Position numbers and translations under genes: made by a program. The notes beneath the pieces were generated by a model, which worked only from the letters and a program-made list of their open reading frames with translations, searched no databases and was not told the DNA's origin. From Crotalaria pallida (lineage: Eukaryota > Streptophyta > Magnoliopsida > Fabales > Fabaceae), in the NCBI GenBank assembly GCA_037953625.1, contig CM075651.1, forward strand, positions 107,013,001-107,077,000: a stretch of DNA of 64,000 bases. Direction: 5' to 3'. Shown here piece after piece: positions 32,501 through 49,100 of this stretch (its first letter is position 1; every line of letters begins with the position of its first letter).

Positions 32501-35500
32501 CACATTCCTAGACTATTCTACACCTTTAGAATACTCTCTTAACCATTCTACACTTGTTAGAACCTCCAAGGACTCATGCTACACCCTCTACGTCCCTTGG
32601 GGACTCAAGCATTGTTTAGGATCATTCTAATGGTTCTTATAAGTCCTAATACACATTCCAAGACCATTCTAAGCCTTTAGAATACTCTCTTAACCATTCT
32701 ACACTTGTTAGAACCTCCAAGGACTCATGCTACACCCTCTACGTCCCTTGGGGTACCATGCAATGTTTAGGATCATTCTAATGGTTATTATAAGTCCTAA
32801 TACACATTCCTAGACCATTCTAAGCCTTTAGAATACTCTCTTAACCATTCTACACTTGTTAGAACCTCCAAGGACTCATGCTACACCCTCTTCGTCCTTT
32901 GGGGACTCAAGCATTGTTTAGGATCATTCTAATGGTTCTTATAAGTCGTAATACACATTCCGAGACCATTCTACACCTTTAGAATACTCCCTTTATCATT
33001 CTACACTTGTTAGAACCTCCAAGGACTCATGCTAGACCCTCTACGTCCCTTGGGGACTCAAGCATTGTTTAGGATCATTCTAATGGTTCTTATAAGTCCT
33101 AGTACACATTCCTAGACCATTCTAAGCCTTTAGAATACTCTATTAACCATTCTACACTTGTTAGAACCTCCAATGACTCATTCTAGACCCTCTACGTCCC
33201 ATGGGGACTCAAGCTTTGTTTAGGATCATTCTAATCGTTCTTATAAGTCCTAATATACATTCCTAGACCATTCTAAGCCTTTAGAATACTCTCTTAACCA
33301 TTCTACACTTGTTAGAACCTCCAAGGACTCATGCTACACCCTCTACGTCCCTTGGGGACTCAAGCATTGTTTAGGATCATTTTAATGGTTTTTATAAGTC
33401 CTAATACACATTCCTAGACCATTCTAAGCCTTTAGAATACTCTGTTAACCATTCTAATTCTACACTTGTTAGAACCTCTAAGGACTCATGCTACACCCTC
33501 TACGTCCCTTGGGGTACCATGCAATGTTTAGGATCATTCTAATGGTTATTATAAGTCCTAATACACATTCCTAGACCATTCTAAGCCTTTAGAATACTCT
33601 CTTAACCATTCTACACTTGTTAGAACCTCCAAGGACTCATGCTACACCCTCTACGTCCTTTGGGGACTCAAGCATTGTTTAGGATCATTCTAATGGTTCT
33701 TATAAGTCGTAATACACATTCCAAGACCATTCTACACCTTTAGAATACTCTCTTTACCATTCTACACTTGTTAGAACCTCCAAGGACTCATGCTAGACCC
33801 TCTACGTCCCTTGGGGACTCAAGCAATGTTTAGGATCATTCTAATGGTTCTTATAAGTCCTAATACACATTCCTAGACCTTTCTAAGCCTTTAGAATACT
33901 CTATTAACCATTCTATACCTGTTAGAACCTCCAATGACTCATTCTAGACCCTCTACGTCCCATGGGGACTCAAGCTTTGTTTAGGATCATTCTAATGGTT
34001 CTTATAAGTCCTAATATACATTCCTAGACCATTCTAAGCCTTTAGAATACTCTCTTAACCATTCTACACTTGTTAGAACCTCCAAGGACTCATGCTACAC
34101 CCTCTACGTCCCTTGGGGACTCAAGCATTGTTTAGGATCTTTATAATGGTTATTATAAGTCCTAATACACATTCCTAGACTATTCTACACCTTTAGAATA
34201 CTCTCTTAACCATTCTACACTTGTTAGAACCTCCAAGGACTCATGCTACACCCTCTACGTCCCTTGGGGACTCAAGCATTGTTTAGGATCATTCTAATGG
34301 TTCTTATAAGTCCTAATACACATTCCAAGACCATTCTAAGCCTTTAGAATACTCTCTTAACCATTCTACACTTGTTAGAACCTCCAAGGACTCATGCTAC
34401 ACCCTCTGCGTCCCTTGGGGTACCATGCAATGTTTAGGATCATTCTAATGGTTATTATAAGTCCTAATACACATTCCTAGACCATTCTAAGCCTTTAGAA
34501 TACTCTCTTAACCATTCTACACTTGTTAGAACCTCCAAGGACTCATGCTACACCCTCTTCGTCCTTTGGGGACTCAAGCATTGTTTAGGATCATTCTAAT
34601 GGTTCTTATAAGTCGTAATACACATTCCGAGACCATTCTACACCTTTAGAATACTCCCTTTATCATTCTACACTTGTTAGAACCTCCAAGGACTCATGCT
34701 AGACACTCTACGTCCCTTGAGGACTCAAGCATTGTTTAGGATCATTCTAATGGTTCTTATAAGTCCTAGTACACATTTCTAGACCATTCTAAGCCTTTAG
34801 AATACTCTATTAACCATTCTACACTTGTTAGAAGCTCCAAGGACTCATGCTACACCCTCTACGTCCCTTGGGGACTCAAGCATTGTTTAGGATCATTCTA
34901 ATGGTTCTTATAAGTCCTAATACACATTCCAAGACCATTCTAAGCCTTTAGAATACTCTCTTAACCATTCTACACTTGTTAGAACCTCCAAGGACTCATG
35001 CTACACCCTCTACGTCCCTTGGGGTACCATGCAATGTTTAGGATCATTCTAATGGTTATTATAAGTCCTAATACACATTCCTAGACCTTTCTAAGCCTTT
35101 AGAATACTCTATTAACCATTCTACACTTGATAGAACCTCCAAGGACTCATGCTAGACCCTCTACGTCGCTTGGGGACTCAAGCATTGTTTAGGATCATTC
35201 TAATGGTTCTTATAAGTCCTAATACACATTCCTAGACCTTTCTAAGCCTTTAGAATACTCTATTAACCATTCTACACCTGTTAGAACCTCCAATTACTCA
35301 TTCTAGACCCTCTACGTCCCATGAGGACTCAAGCATTGTTTAGGATCATTCTAATGGTTCTTATAAGTCCTAATACACATTCCTAGACCATTCTAAACCT
35401 TTAGAATACTCTCTTAACCATTCTACACTTGTTAGAACCTCCAAGGACTCATGCTACACCCTCTACGTCCCTTGGGGTACCATGCAATGTTTAGGATCAT

Positions 35501-36366
35501 TCTAATGGTTATTATAAGTCCTAATACACATTCCTAGACCATTCTAAGCCTTTAGAATACTCTCTTAAGCATTCTACACTTGTTAGAACCTCCAAGGACT
35601 CATGCTACACCCTCTACGTCCCTTGGGGACTCAAGCATTGTTTAGGATCTTTATAATGGTTATTATAAGTCCTAATACACATTCCTAGACTATTCTACAC
35701 CTTTAGAATACTCTCTTAACCATTCTACACTTGTTAGAACCTCCAAGGACTCATGTTACACCCTCTACGTCCCTTGGGGACTCAAGCATTGTTTAGGATC
35801 ATTCTAATGGTTCTTATAAGTCCTAATACACATTCCAAGACCGTTCTAAGCCTTTAGAATACTCTCTTAACCATTCTACACTTGTTAGAACCTCCAAGGA
35901 CTCATGCTACACCCTCTCCGTCCCTTGGGGTACCATGCAATGTTTAGGATCCTTCTAATGGTTATTATAAGTCCTAATACACATTCCTAGACCATTCTAA
36001 GCCTTTAGAATACTCTCTTAACCATTCTACACTTGTTAGAACCTCCAAGGACTCATGCTACACCCTCTACGTCCCTTGGGGACTCAAGCATTGTTTAGGA
36101 TCTTTCTAATGGTATTTATAGGTCCTAATACACATTCCTAGACCATTCTACACCTTTATAATACTCTCTTAACCATTCTACACTTGTTAGAACCTCCAAG
36201 GACTCATGCTAGACCCTCTACGTCCCTTGGGGACTCAAGCATTGTTTAGGATCTTTCTAATGGTATTTATAGGTCCTAATACACATTCCTAGACCATTCT
36301 ACACCTTTATAATACTCTCTTAACCATTCTACACTTGTTAGAACCTCCAAGGACTCATGCTAGACC

Positions 36367-39300
36367 CTCGACGTCCCTTGGGGACTCAAGCATTGTTTAG
36401 GATCATTTTAATGGTTTTTATAAGTCCTAATACACATTCCTAGACCATTCTAAGCCTTTAGAATACTCTGTTAACCATTCTAATTCTACACTTGTTAGAA
36501 CCTCCAAGGACTCATGCTGCACCCTCTACGTCCCTTGGGGTACCATGCAATGTTTAGGATCATTCTAATGGTTATTATAAGTCCTAATACACATTCCTAG
36601 ACCATTCTAAGCCTTTAGAATACTCTCTTAACCATTCTACACTTGTTAGAACCTCCAAGGACTCATGCTACACCCTCTACGTCCTTTGGGGACTCAACCA
36701 TTGTTTAGGATCATTCTAATGGTTCTTATAAGTCGTAATACACATTCCAAGACCATTCTACACCTTTAGAATACTCTCTTTACCATTCTACACTTGTTAG
36801 AACCTCCAAGGACTCATGCTAGACCCTCTACGTCTCTTGGGGACTCAAGCAATGTTTAGGATCATTCTAATGGTTCTTATAAGTCCTAATACACATTCCA
36901 AGACCTTTCTAAGCCTTTAGAATACTCTATTAACCATTCTATACCTGTTAGAACCTCCAATGACTCATTCTAGACCCTCTACGTCCCATGGGGACTCAAG
37001 CTTTGTTTAGGATCATTCTAATGGTTCTTATAAGTCCTAATATACATTCCTAGACCATTCTAAGCCTTTAGAATACTCTCTTAACCATTCTACACTTGTT
37101 AGAACCTCCAAGGACTCATGCTACACCCTCTACGTCCCTTGGGGACTCAAGCATTGTTTAGGATCTTTATAATGGTTATTATAAGTCCTAATACACATTC
37201 CTAGACTATTCTACACCTTTAGAATACCCTCTTAACCATTCTACACTTGTTAGAACCTCCAAGGACTCATGCTACACCCTCTACGTCCCTTGGGGACTCA
37301 AGCATTGTTTAGGATCATTCTAATGGTTCTTATAAGTCCTAATACACATTCCAAGACCATTCTAAGCCTTTAGAATACTCTCTTAACCATTCTACACTTG
37401 TTAGAACCTCCAAGGACTCATGCTACACCCTCTACGTCCCTTGGGGTACCATGCAATGTTTAGGATCATTCTAATGGTTATTATAAGTCCTAATACACAT
37501 TCCTAGACCATTCTAAGCCTTTAGAATACTCTCTTAACCATTCTACACTTGTTAGAACCTCCAAGGACTCATGCTACACCCTCTTCGTCCTTTGGGGACT
37601 CAAGCATTGTTTAGGATCATTCTAATGGTTCTTATAAGTCGTAATACACATTCCGAGACCATTCTACACCTTTAGAATACTCCCTTTATCATTCTACACT
37701 TGTTAGAACCTCCAAGGACTCATGCTAGACCCTCTACGTCCCTTGGGGACTCAAGCATTGTTTAGGATCATTCTAACGGTTCTTATAAGTCCTAGTACAC
37801 ATTCCTAGACCATTCTAAGCCTTTAGAATACTCTATTAACCATTCTACACTTGTTAGAACCTCCAAGGACTCATGCTACACCCTCTACGTCCCTTGGGGA
37901 CTGAAGCATTGTTTAGGATCTTTCTAATGGTATATATAGGTCCTAATACACATTCCTAGACCATTCTAAGCCTTTAGAATACTCTCTTAACCATTCTACA
38001 CTTGTTAGAACCTCCAAGGACTCATGCTAGACCCTCTACGTCCCATGGGGACTCAAGCATTGTTTAGGATTATTCTAATGGTTCTTATAAGTCGTAATAC
38101 ACATTCCGAGACCATTCTACACCTTTAGAATACTCCCTTTATCATTCTACACTTGTTAGAACCTCCAAGGACTCATGCTAGACCCTCTACGTCCCTTGGG
38201 GACTCAAGCATTGTTTAGGATCTTTCTAATGGTATTTATAGGTCCTAATACACATTCCTAGACCATTCTACACCTTTATAATACTCTCTTAACCATTCTA
38301 CACTTGTTAGAACCTCCAAGGACTCATGCTAGACCCTCGACGTCCCTTGGGGACTCAAGCATTGTTTAGGATCATTTTAATGGTTTTTATAAGTCCTAAT
38401 ACACATTCCTAGACCATTCTAAGCCTTTAGAATACTCTGTTAACCATTCTAATTCTACACTTGTTAGAACCTCCAAGGACTCATGCTGCACCCTCTACGT
38501 CCCTTGGGGTACCATGCAATGTTTAGGATCATTCTAATGGTTATTATAAGTCCTAATACACATTCCTAGACCATTCTAAGCCTTTAGAATACTCTCTTAA
38601 CCATTCTACACTTGTTAGAACCTCCAAGGACTCATGCTACACCCTCTACGTCCTTTGGGGACTCAAGCATTGTTTAGGATCATTCTAATGGTTCTTATAA
38701 GTCGTAATACACATTCCAAGACCATTCTACACCTTTAGAATACTCTCTTTACCATTCTACACTTGTTAGAACCTCCAAGGACTCATGCTAGACCCTCTAC
38801 GTCCCTTGGGGACTCAAGCAATGTTTAGGATCATTCTAATGGTTCTTATAAGTCCTAATACACATTCCAAGACCTTTCTAAGCCTTTAGAATACTCTATT
38901 AACCATTCTATACCTGTTAGAACCTCCAATGACTCATTCTAGACCCTCTACGTCCCATGGGGACTCAAGCTTTGTTTAGGATCATTCTAATGGTTCTTAT
39001 AAGTCCTAATATACATTCCTAGACCATTCTAAGCCTTTAGAATACTCTCTTAACCATTCTACACTTGTTAGAACCTCCAAGGACTCATGCTACACCCTCT
39101 ACGTCCCTTGGGGACTCAAGCATTGTTTAGGATCTTTATAATGGTTATTATAAGTCCTAATACACATTCCTAGACTATTCTACACCTTTAGAATACTCTC
39201 TTAACCATTCTACACTTGTTAGAACCTCCAAGGACTCATGCTACACCCTCTACGTCCCTTGGGGACTCAAGCATTGTTTAGGATCATTCTAATGGTTCTT

Positions 39301-40180
39301 ATAAGTCCTAATACACATTCCAAGACCATTCTAAGCCTTTAGAATACTCTCTTAACCATTCTACACTTGTTAGAACCTCCAAGGACTCATGCTACACCCT
39401 CTACGTCCCTTGGGGTACCATGCAATGTTTAGGATCATTCTAATGGTTATTATAAGTCCTAATACACATTCCTAGACCATTCTAAGCCTTTAGAATACTC
39501 TCTTAACCATTCTACACTTGTTAGAACCTCCAAGGACTCATGCTACACCCTCTTCGTCCTTTGGGGACTCAAGCATTGTTTAGGATCATTCTAATGGTTC
39601 TTATAAGTCGTAATACACATTCCGAGACCATTCTACACCTTTAGAATACTCCCTTTATCATTCTACACTTGTTAGAACCTCCAAGGACTCATGCTAGACC
39701 CTCTACGTCCCTTGGGGACTCAAGCATTGTTTAGGATCATTCTAACGGTTCTTATAAGTCCTAGTACACATTCCTAGACCATTCTAAGCCTTTAGAATAC
39801 TCTATTAACCATTCTACACTTGTTAGAACCTCCAAGGACTCATGCTACACCCTCTACGTCCCTTGGGGACTGAAGCATTGTTTAGGATCTTTCTAATGGT
39901 ATATATAGGTCCTAATACACATTCCTAGACCATTCTAAGCCTTTAGAATACTCTCTTAACCATTCTACACTTGTTAGAACCTCCAAGGACTCATGCTAGA
40001 CCCTCTACGTCCCTTGGGGACTCAAGCATTGTTTAGGATTATTCTAATGGTTCTTATAAGTCGTAATACACATTCCGAGACCATTCTACACCTTTAGAAT
40101 ACTCCCTTTATCATTCTACACTTGTTAGAACCTCCAAGGACTCATGCTAGACCCTCTACGTCCCTTGGGGACTCAAGCAT
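36367..40180. repeat. higher-order repeat, 1,969-bp period (13 monomers)
   Basis: Markers recur at 1,969 bp (13 x 151 plus 6): CTCGACG at 36367 and 38336, AATTCT monomers at 36481 and 38450, the rare GGGGACTGAAGC at 37901 and 39870, and TATATATAGG near 37930 and 39900. Copy 1 is 36367-38335; copy 2 runs from 38336 to about 40180, where it switches to another monomer order. Confidence 0.8.
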
Positions 40181-43100
40181 TGTTTAGGATCATTCTAATG
40201 GTTCTTATAAATCCTAATACACATTCCAAGACCATTCTAAGCCTTTAGAATACTCTCTTAACCATTCTACACTTGTTAGAACCTCCAAGGACTCATGCTA
40301 GACCCTCTACGTCCCTTGGGGACTCAAGCATTATTTAGGATCATTCTAATGGTTCTTATAAGTCCTAATACACATTCCTAGACCATTCTAAGCCTTTAGA
40401 ATACTCTCTTAACCATTCTACACTTGTTAGAACCTCCAAGGACTCATGCTAGACCCTCTACGTCCCTTGGGGACTCAAGCATTATTTAGGATCATTCTAA
40501 TGGTTCTTATAAGTCCTAATACACATTCCGAGACCATTCTACACCTTTAGAATACTCCCTTTATCATTCTACACTTGTTAGAACCTCCAAGGACTCATGC
40601 TAGACCCTCTACGTCCCTTGGGGACTCAAGCATTGTTTAGGATCATTCTAACGGTTCTTATAAGTCCTAGTACACATTCCTAGACCATTCTAAGCCTTTA
40701 GAATACTCTATTAACCATTCTACACTTGTTAGAACCTCCAAGGACTCATGCTACACCCTCTACGTCCCTTGGGGACTGAAGCATTGTTTAGGATCTTTCT
40801 AATGGTATTTATAGGTCCTAATACACATTCCTAGACCATTCTACACCTTTAGAATACTCTCTTAACCATTCTACACTTGTTAGAACCTCCAAGGACTCAT
40901 GCTACACCCTCTACGTCCCTTGGGGACTCAAGCAATATTTAGGATCCTTCTAATGGTTATTATAAGTCCTAATACACATTCCTAGACCATTCTAAGCCTT
41001 TAGAATACTCTCTTAACCATTCTACACTTGTTAGAACCTCCAAGGACTCATGCTACACCCTCTACGTCCCTTGGGGACTCAAGCATTGTTTAGGATCTTT
41101 CTAATGGTATTTATAGGTCCTAATACACATTCCTAGACCATTCTACACCTTTATAATACTTTCTTAACCATTCTACACTTGTTAGAACCTCCAAGGACTC
41201 ATGCTAGACCCTCTACGTCCCTTGGGGACTCAAGCATTGTTTAGGATCTTTCTAATGGTATTTATAGGTCCTAATACACATTCCTAGACCATTCTACACC
41301 TTTATAATACTCTCTTAACCATTCTACACTTGTTAGAACCTCCAAGGACTCATGCTAGACCCTCGACGTCCCTTGGGGACTCAAGCATTGTTTAGGATCA
41401 TTTTAATGGTTTTTATAAGTCCTAATACACATTCCTAGACCATTCTAAGCCTTTAGAATACTCTGTTAACCATTCTAATTCTACACTTGTTAGAACCTCC
41501 AAGGACTCATGCTACACCCTCTACGTCCCTTGGGGTACCATGCAATGTTTAGGATCATTCTAATGGTTATTATAAGTCCTAATACACATTCCTAGACCAT
41601 TCTAAGCCTTTAGAATACTCTCTTAACCATTCTACACTTGTTAGAACCTCCAAGGACTCATGCTACACCCTCTACGTCCCTTGGGGACTCAAGCATTGTT
41701 TAGGATCTTTATAATGGTTATTATAAGTCCTAATACATATTCCTAGACTATTCTACACCTTTAGAATACTCTCTTAACCATTCTACACTTGTTAGAACCT
41801 CCAAGGACTCATGCTACACCCTCTACGTCCCTTGGGGACTCAAGCATTGTTTAGGATCATTCTAATGGTTCTTATAAGTCCTAATACACATTCCAAGACC
41901 ATTCTAAGCCTTTAGAATACTCTCTTAACCATTCTACACTTGTTAGAACCTCCAAGGACTCATGCTACACCCTCTACGTCCCTTGGGGTACCATGCAATG
42001 TTTAGGATCATTCTAATGGTTATTATAAGTCCTAATACACATTCCTAGACCATTCTAAGCCTTTAGAATACTCTCTTAACCATTCTACACTTGTTAGAAC
42101 CTCCAAGGACTCATGCTACACCCTCTACGTCCCTTGGGGACTCAAGCATTGTTTAGGATCTTTATAATGGTTATTATAAGTCCTAATACACATTCCTAGA
42201 CTATTCTACACCTTTAGAATACTCTCTTAACCATTCTACACTTGTTAGAACCTCAAAGGACTCATGCTACACCCTCTACGTCCCTTGGGGACTCAAGCAT
42301 TGTTTAGGATCTTTCTAATGGTATTTATAGGTCCTAATACACATTCCTAGACCATTCTACACCTTTATAATACTTTCTTAACCATTCTACACTTGTTAGA
42401 ACCTCCAAGGACTCATGCTAGACCCTCTACGTCCCTTGGGGACTCAAGCATTGTTTAGGATCTTTCTAATGGTATTTATAGGTCCTAATACACATTCCTA
42501 GACCATTCTACACCTTTATAATACTCTCTTAACCATTCTACACTTGTTAGAACCTCCAAGGACTCATGCTAGACCCTCGACGTCCCTTGGGGACTCAAGC
42601 ATTGTTTAGGATCATTTTAATGGTTTTTATAAGTCCTAATACACATTCCTAGACCATTCTAAGCCTTTAGAATACTCTGTTAACCATTCTAATTCTACAC
42701 TTGTTAGAACCTCCAAGGACTCATGCTACACCCTCTACGTCCCTTGGGGTACCATGCAATGTTTAGGATCATTCTAATGGTTATTATAAGTCCTAATACA
42801 CATTCCTAGACCATTCTAAGCCTTTAGAATACTCTCTTAACCATTCTACACTTGTTAGAACCTCCAAGGACTCATGCTACACCCTCTACGTCCCTTGGGG
42901 ACTCAAGCATTGTTTAGGATCTTTATAATGGTTATTATAAGTCCTAATACATATTCCTAGACTATTCTACACCTTTAGAATACTCTCTTAACCATTCTAC
43001 ACTTGTTAGAACCTCCAAGGACTCATGCTACACCCTCTACGTCCCTTGGGGACTCAAGCATTGTTTAGGATCATTCTAATGGTTCTTATAAGTCCTAATA

Positions 43101-46100
43101 CACATTCCAAGACCATTCTAAGCCTTTAGAATACTCTCTTAACCATTCTACACTTGTTAGAACCTCCAAGGACTCATGCTACACCCTCTACGTCCCTTGG
43201 GGTACCATGCAATGTTTAGGATCATTCTAATGGTTATTATAAGTCCTAATACACATTCCTAGACCATTCTAAGCCTTTAGAATACTCTCTTAACCATTCT
43301 ACACTTGTTAGAACCTCCAAGGACTCATGCTACACCCTCTACGTCCCTTGGGGACTCAAGCATTGTTTAGGATCTTTATAATGGTTATTATAAGTCCTAA
43401 TACACATTCCTAGACTATTCTACACCTTTAGAATACTCTCTTAACCATTCTACACTTGTTAGAACCTCAAAGGACTCATGCTACACCCTCTACGTCCCTT
43501 GGGGACTCAAGCATTGTTTAGGATCATTCTAATGGTTCTTATAAGTCCTAATACACATTCCAAGACCATTCTAAGCCTTTAGAATACTCTCTTAACCATT
43601 CTACACTTGTTAGAACCTCCAAGGACTCATGCTACACCCTCTACGTCCCTTGGGGTACCATGCAATGTTTAGGATCATTCTAATGGTTATTATAAGTCCT
43701 AATACACATTCCTAGACCATTCTAAGCCTTTAGAATACTCTCTTAACCATTCTACACTTGTTAGAACCTCCAAGGACTCATGCTACACCCTCTTCGTCCT
43801 TTGGGGACTCAAGCATTGTTTAGGATCATTCTAATGGTTCTTATAAGTCGTAATACACATTCCGAGACCATTCTACACCTTTAGAATACTCCCTTTATCA
43901 TTCTACACTTGTTAGAACCTCCAAGGACTCATGCTAGACCCTCTACGTCCCTTGGGGACTCAAGCATTGTTTAGGATCATTCTAACGGTTCTTATAAGTC
44001 CTAGTACACATTCCTAGACCATTCTAAGCCTTTAGAATACTCTATTAACCATTCTACACTTGTTAGAACCTCCAAGGACTCATGCTACACCCTCTACGTC
44101 CCTTGGGGACTGAAGCATTGTTTAGGATCTTTCTAATGGTATTTATAGGTCCTAATACACATTCCTAGACCATTCTACACCTTTAGAATACTCTCTTAAC
44201 CATTCTACACTTGTTAGAACCTCCAAGGACTCATGCTACACCCTCTACGTCCCTTGGGGACTCAAGCAATATTTAGGATCCTTCTAATGGTTATTATAAG
44301 TCCTAATACACATTCCTAGACTATTCTACACCTTTAGAATACTCTCTTAACCATTCTACACTTGTTAGAACCTCCAAGGACTCATGCTACACCCTCTACG
44401 TCCCTTGGGGACTCAAGCATTGTTTAGGATCATTCTAATGGTTCTTATAAGTCCTAATACACATTCCAAGACCATTCTAAGCCTTTAGAATACTCTCTTA
44501 ACCATTCTACACTTGTTAGAACCTCCAAGGACTCATGCTACACCCTCTACGTCCCTTGGGGTACCATGCAATGTTTAGGATCATTCTAATGGTTATTATA
44601 AGTCCTAATACACATTCCTAGACCATTCTAAGCCTTTAGAATACTCTCTTAACCATTCTACACTTGTTAGAACCTCCAAGGACTCATGCTACACCCTCTT
44701 CGTCCTTTGGGGACTCAAGCATTGTTTAGGATCATTCTAATGGTTCTTATAAGTCGTAATACACATTCCGAGACCATTCTACACCTTTAGAATACTCCCT
44801 TTATCATTCTACACTTGTTAGAACCTCCAAGGACTCATGCTAGACCCTCTACGTCCCTTGGGGACTCAAGCATTGTTTAGGATCATTCTAACGGTTCTTA
44901 TAAGTCCTAGTACACATTCCTAGACCATTCTAAGCCTTTAGAATACTCTATTAACCATTCTACACTTGTTAGAACCTCCAAGGACTCATGCTACACCCTC
45001 TACGTCCCTTGGGGACTGAAGCATTGTTTAGGATCTTTCTAATGGTATATATAGGTCCTAATACACATTCCTAGACCATTCTAAGCCTTTAGAATACTCT
45101 CTTAACCATTCTACACTTGTTAGAACCTCCAAGGACTCATGCTAGACCCTCTACGTCCCTTGGGGACTCAAGCATTGTTTAGGATTATTGTAATGGTTCT
45201 TATAAGTCGTAATACACATTCCGAGACCATTCTACACCTTTAGAATACTCCCTTTATCATTCTACACTTGTTAGAACCTCCAAGGACTCATGCTAGACCC
45301 TCTACGTCCCTTGGGGACTCAAGCATTGTTTAGGATCATTCTAATGGTTCTTATAAATCCTAATACACATTCCAAGACCATTCTAAGCCTTTAGAATACT
45401 CTCTTAACCATTCTACACTTGTTAGAACCTCCAAGGACTCATGCTAGACCCTCTACGTCCCTTGGGGACTCAAGCATTATTTAGGATCATTCTAATGGTT
45501 CTTATAAGTCCTAATACACATTCCTAGACCATTCTAAGCCTTTAGAATACTCTCTTAACCATTCTACACTTGTTAGAACCTCCAAGGACTCATGCTAGAC
45601 CCTCTACGTCCCTTGGGGACTCAAGCATTATTTAGGATCATTCTAATGGTTCTTATAAGTCCTAATACACATTCCGAGACCATTCTACACCTTTAGAATA
45701 CTCCCTTTATCATTCTACACTTGTTAGAACCTCCAAGGACTCATGCTAGACCCTCTACGTCCCTTGGGGACTCAAGCATTGTTTAGGATCATTCTAACGG
45801 TTCTTATAAGTCCTAGTACACATTCCTAGACCATTCTAAGCCTTTAGAATACTCTATTAACCATTCTACACTTGTTAGAACCTCCAAGGACTCATGCTAC
45901 ACCCTCTACGTCCCTTGGGGACTGAAGCATTGTTTAGGATCTTTCTAATGGTATTTATAGGTCCTAATACACATTCCTAGACCATTCTACACCTTTAGAA
46001 TACTCTCTTAACCATTCTACACTTGTTAGAACCTCCAAGGACTCATGCTACACCCTCTACGTCCCTTGGGGACTCAAGCAATATTTAGGATCCTTCTAAT

Positions 46101-49100
46101 GGTTATTATAAGTCCTAATACACATTCCTAGACCATTCTAAGCCTTTAGAATACTCTCTTAACCATTCTACACTTGTTAGAACCTCCAAGGACTCATGCT
46201 ACACCCTCTACGTCCCTTGGGGACTCAAGCATTGTTTAGGATCTTTCTAATGGTATTTATAGGTCCTAATACACATTCCTAGACCATTCTACACCTTTAT
46301 AATACTTTCTTAACCATTCTACACTTGTTAGAACCTCCAAGGACTCATGCTAGACCCTCTACGTCCCTTGGGGACTCAAGCATTGTTTAGGATCTTTCTA
46401 ATGGTATTTATAGGTCCTAATACACATTCCTAGACCATTCTACACCTTTATAATACTCTCTTAACCATTCTACACTTGTTAGAACCTCCAAGGACTCATG
46501 CTAGACCCTCGACGTCCCTTGGGGACTCAAGCATTGTTTAGGATCATTTTAATGGTTTTTATAAGTCCTAATACACATTCCTAGACCATTCTAAGCCTTT
46601 AGAATACTCTGTTAACCATTCTAATTCTACACTTGTTAGAACCTCCAAGGACTCATGCTACACCCTCTACGTCCCTTGGGGTACCATGCAATGTTTAGGA
46701 TCATTCTAATGGTTATTATAAGTCCTAATACACATTCCTAGACCATTCTAAGCCTTTAGAATACTCTCTTAACCATTCTACACTTGTTAGAACCTCCAAG
46801 GACTCATGCTACACCCTCTACGTCCCTTGGGGACTCAAGCATTGTTTAGGATCTTTATAATGGTTATTATAAGTCCTAATACATATTCCTAGACTATTCT
46901 ACACCTTTAGAATACTCTCTTAACCATTCTACACTTGTTAGAACCTCCAAGGACTCATGCTACACCCTCTACGTCCCTTGGGGACTCAAGCATTGTTTAG
47001 GATCATTCTAATGGTTCTTATAAGTCCTAATACACATTCCAAGACCATTCTAAGCCTTTAGAATACTCTCTTAACCATTCTACACTTGTTAGAACCTCCA
47101 AGGACTCATGCTACACCCTCTACGTCCCTTGGGGTACCATGCAATGTTTAGGATCATTCTAATGGTTATTATAAGTCCTAATACACATTCCTAGACCATT
47201 CTAAGCCTTTAGAATACTCTCTTAACCATTCTACACTTGTTAGAACCTCCAAGGACTCATGCTACACCCTCTACGTCCCTTGGGGACTCAAGCATTGTTT
47301 AGGATCTTTATAATGGTTATTATAAGTCCTAATACACATTCCTAGACTATTCTACACCTTTAGAATACTCTCTTAACCATTCTACACTTGTTAGAACCTC
47401 AAAGGACTCATGCTACACCCTCTACGTCCCTTGGGGACTCAAGCATTGTTTAGGATCATTCTAATGGTTCTTATAAGTCCTAATACACATTCCAAGACCA
47501 TTCTAAGCCTTTAGAATACTCTCTTAACCATTCTACACTTGTTAGAACCTCCAAGGACTCATGCTACACCCTCTACGTCCCTTGGGGTACCATGCAATGT
47601 TTAGGATCATTCTAATGGTTATTATAAGTCCTAATACACATTCCTAGACCATTCTAAGCCTTTAGAATACTCTCTTAACCATTCTACACTTGTTAGAACC
47701 TCCAAGGACAAATGCTACACCCTCTTCGTCCTTTGGGGACTCAAGCATTGTTTAGGATCATTCTAATGGTTCTTATAAGTCGTAATACACATTCCGAGAC
47801 CATTCTACACCTTTAGAATACTCCCTTTATCATTCTACACTTGTTAGAACCTCCAAGGACTCATGCTAGACCCTCTACGTCCCTTGGGGACTCAAGCATT
47901 GTTTAGGATCATTCTAATGGTTCTTATAAGTCCTAGTACACATTCCTAGACCATTCTAAGCCTTTAGAATACTCTATTAACCATTCTACACCTTTTAGAA
48001 CCTCCAATGACTCATGCTAGACCCTCTACGTCCCTTGGGGACTCAAGCATTGTTTAGGATCATTCTAATGGTTCTTTTAAGTCGTAATACACATTCCAAG
48101 ACCATTCTACACCTTTAGAATACTCCCTTTATCATTCTACACTTGTTAGAACCTCCAAGGACTCATGCTAGACCCTCTACGTCCCTTGGGGACTCAAGCA
48201 TTGTTTAGGATCATTCTAATGGTTCTTATAAATCCTAATACACATTCCAAGACCATTCTAAGCCTTTAGAATAATCTCTTAACCATTCTACACTTGTTAG
48301 AACCTCCAAGGACACATGCTAGACCCTCTACGTCCCTTGGGGACTCAAGCATTGTTTAGGATCATTCTAATGGTTCTTATAAGTCCTAGTACACATTCCT
48401 AGACCATTCTAAGCCTTTAGAATACTCTATTAACCATTCTACACCTTTTAGAACCTCCAATGACTCATGCTAGACCCTCTACGTCCCTTGGGGACTCAAG
48501 CATTGTTTAGGATTATTCTAATGGTTCTTATAAGTCGTAATACACATTCCGAGACCATTCTACACCTTTAGAATACTCCCTTTATCATTCTACACTTGTT
48601 AGAACCTCCAAGGACTCATGCTAGACCCTCTACGTCCCTTGGGGACTCAAGCATTGTTTAGGATCATTCTAATGGTTCTTATAAATCCTAATACACATTC
48701 CAAGACCATTCTAAGCCTTTAGAATACTCTCTTAACCATTCTACACTTGTTAGAACCTCCAAGGACTCATGCTAGACCCTCTACGTCCCTTGGGGACTCA
48801 AGCATTATTTAGGATCATTCTAATGGTTCTTATAAGTCCTAATACACATTCCTAGACCATTCTAAGCCTTTAGAATACTCTCTTAACCATTCTACACTTG
48901 TTAGAACCTCCAAGGACTCATGCTACACCCTCTACGTCCCTTGGGGTACCATGCAATGTTTAGGATCATTCTAATGGTTATTATAAGTCCTAATACACAT
49001 TCCTAGACCATTCTAAGCCTTTAGAATACTCTCTTAACCATTCTACACTTGTTAGAACCTCCAAGGACTCATGCTACACCCTCTTCGTCCTTTGGGGACT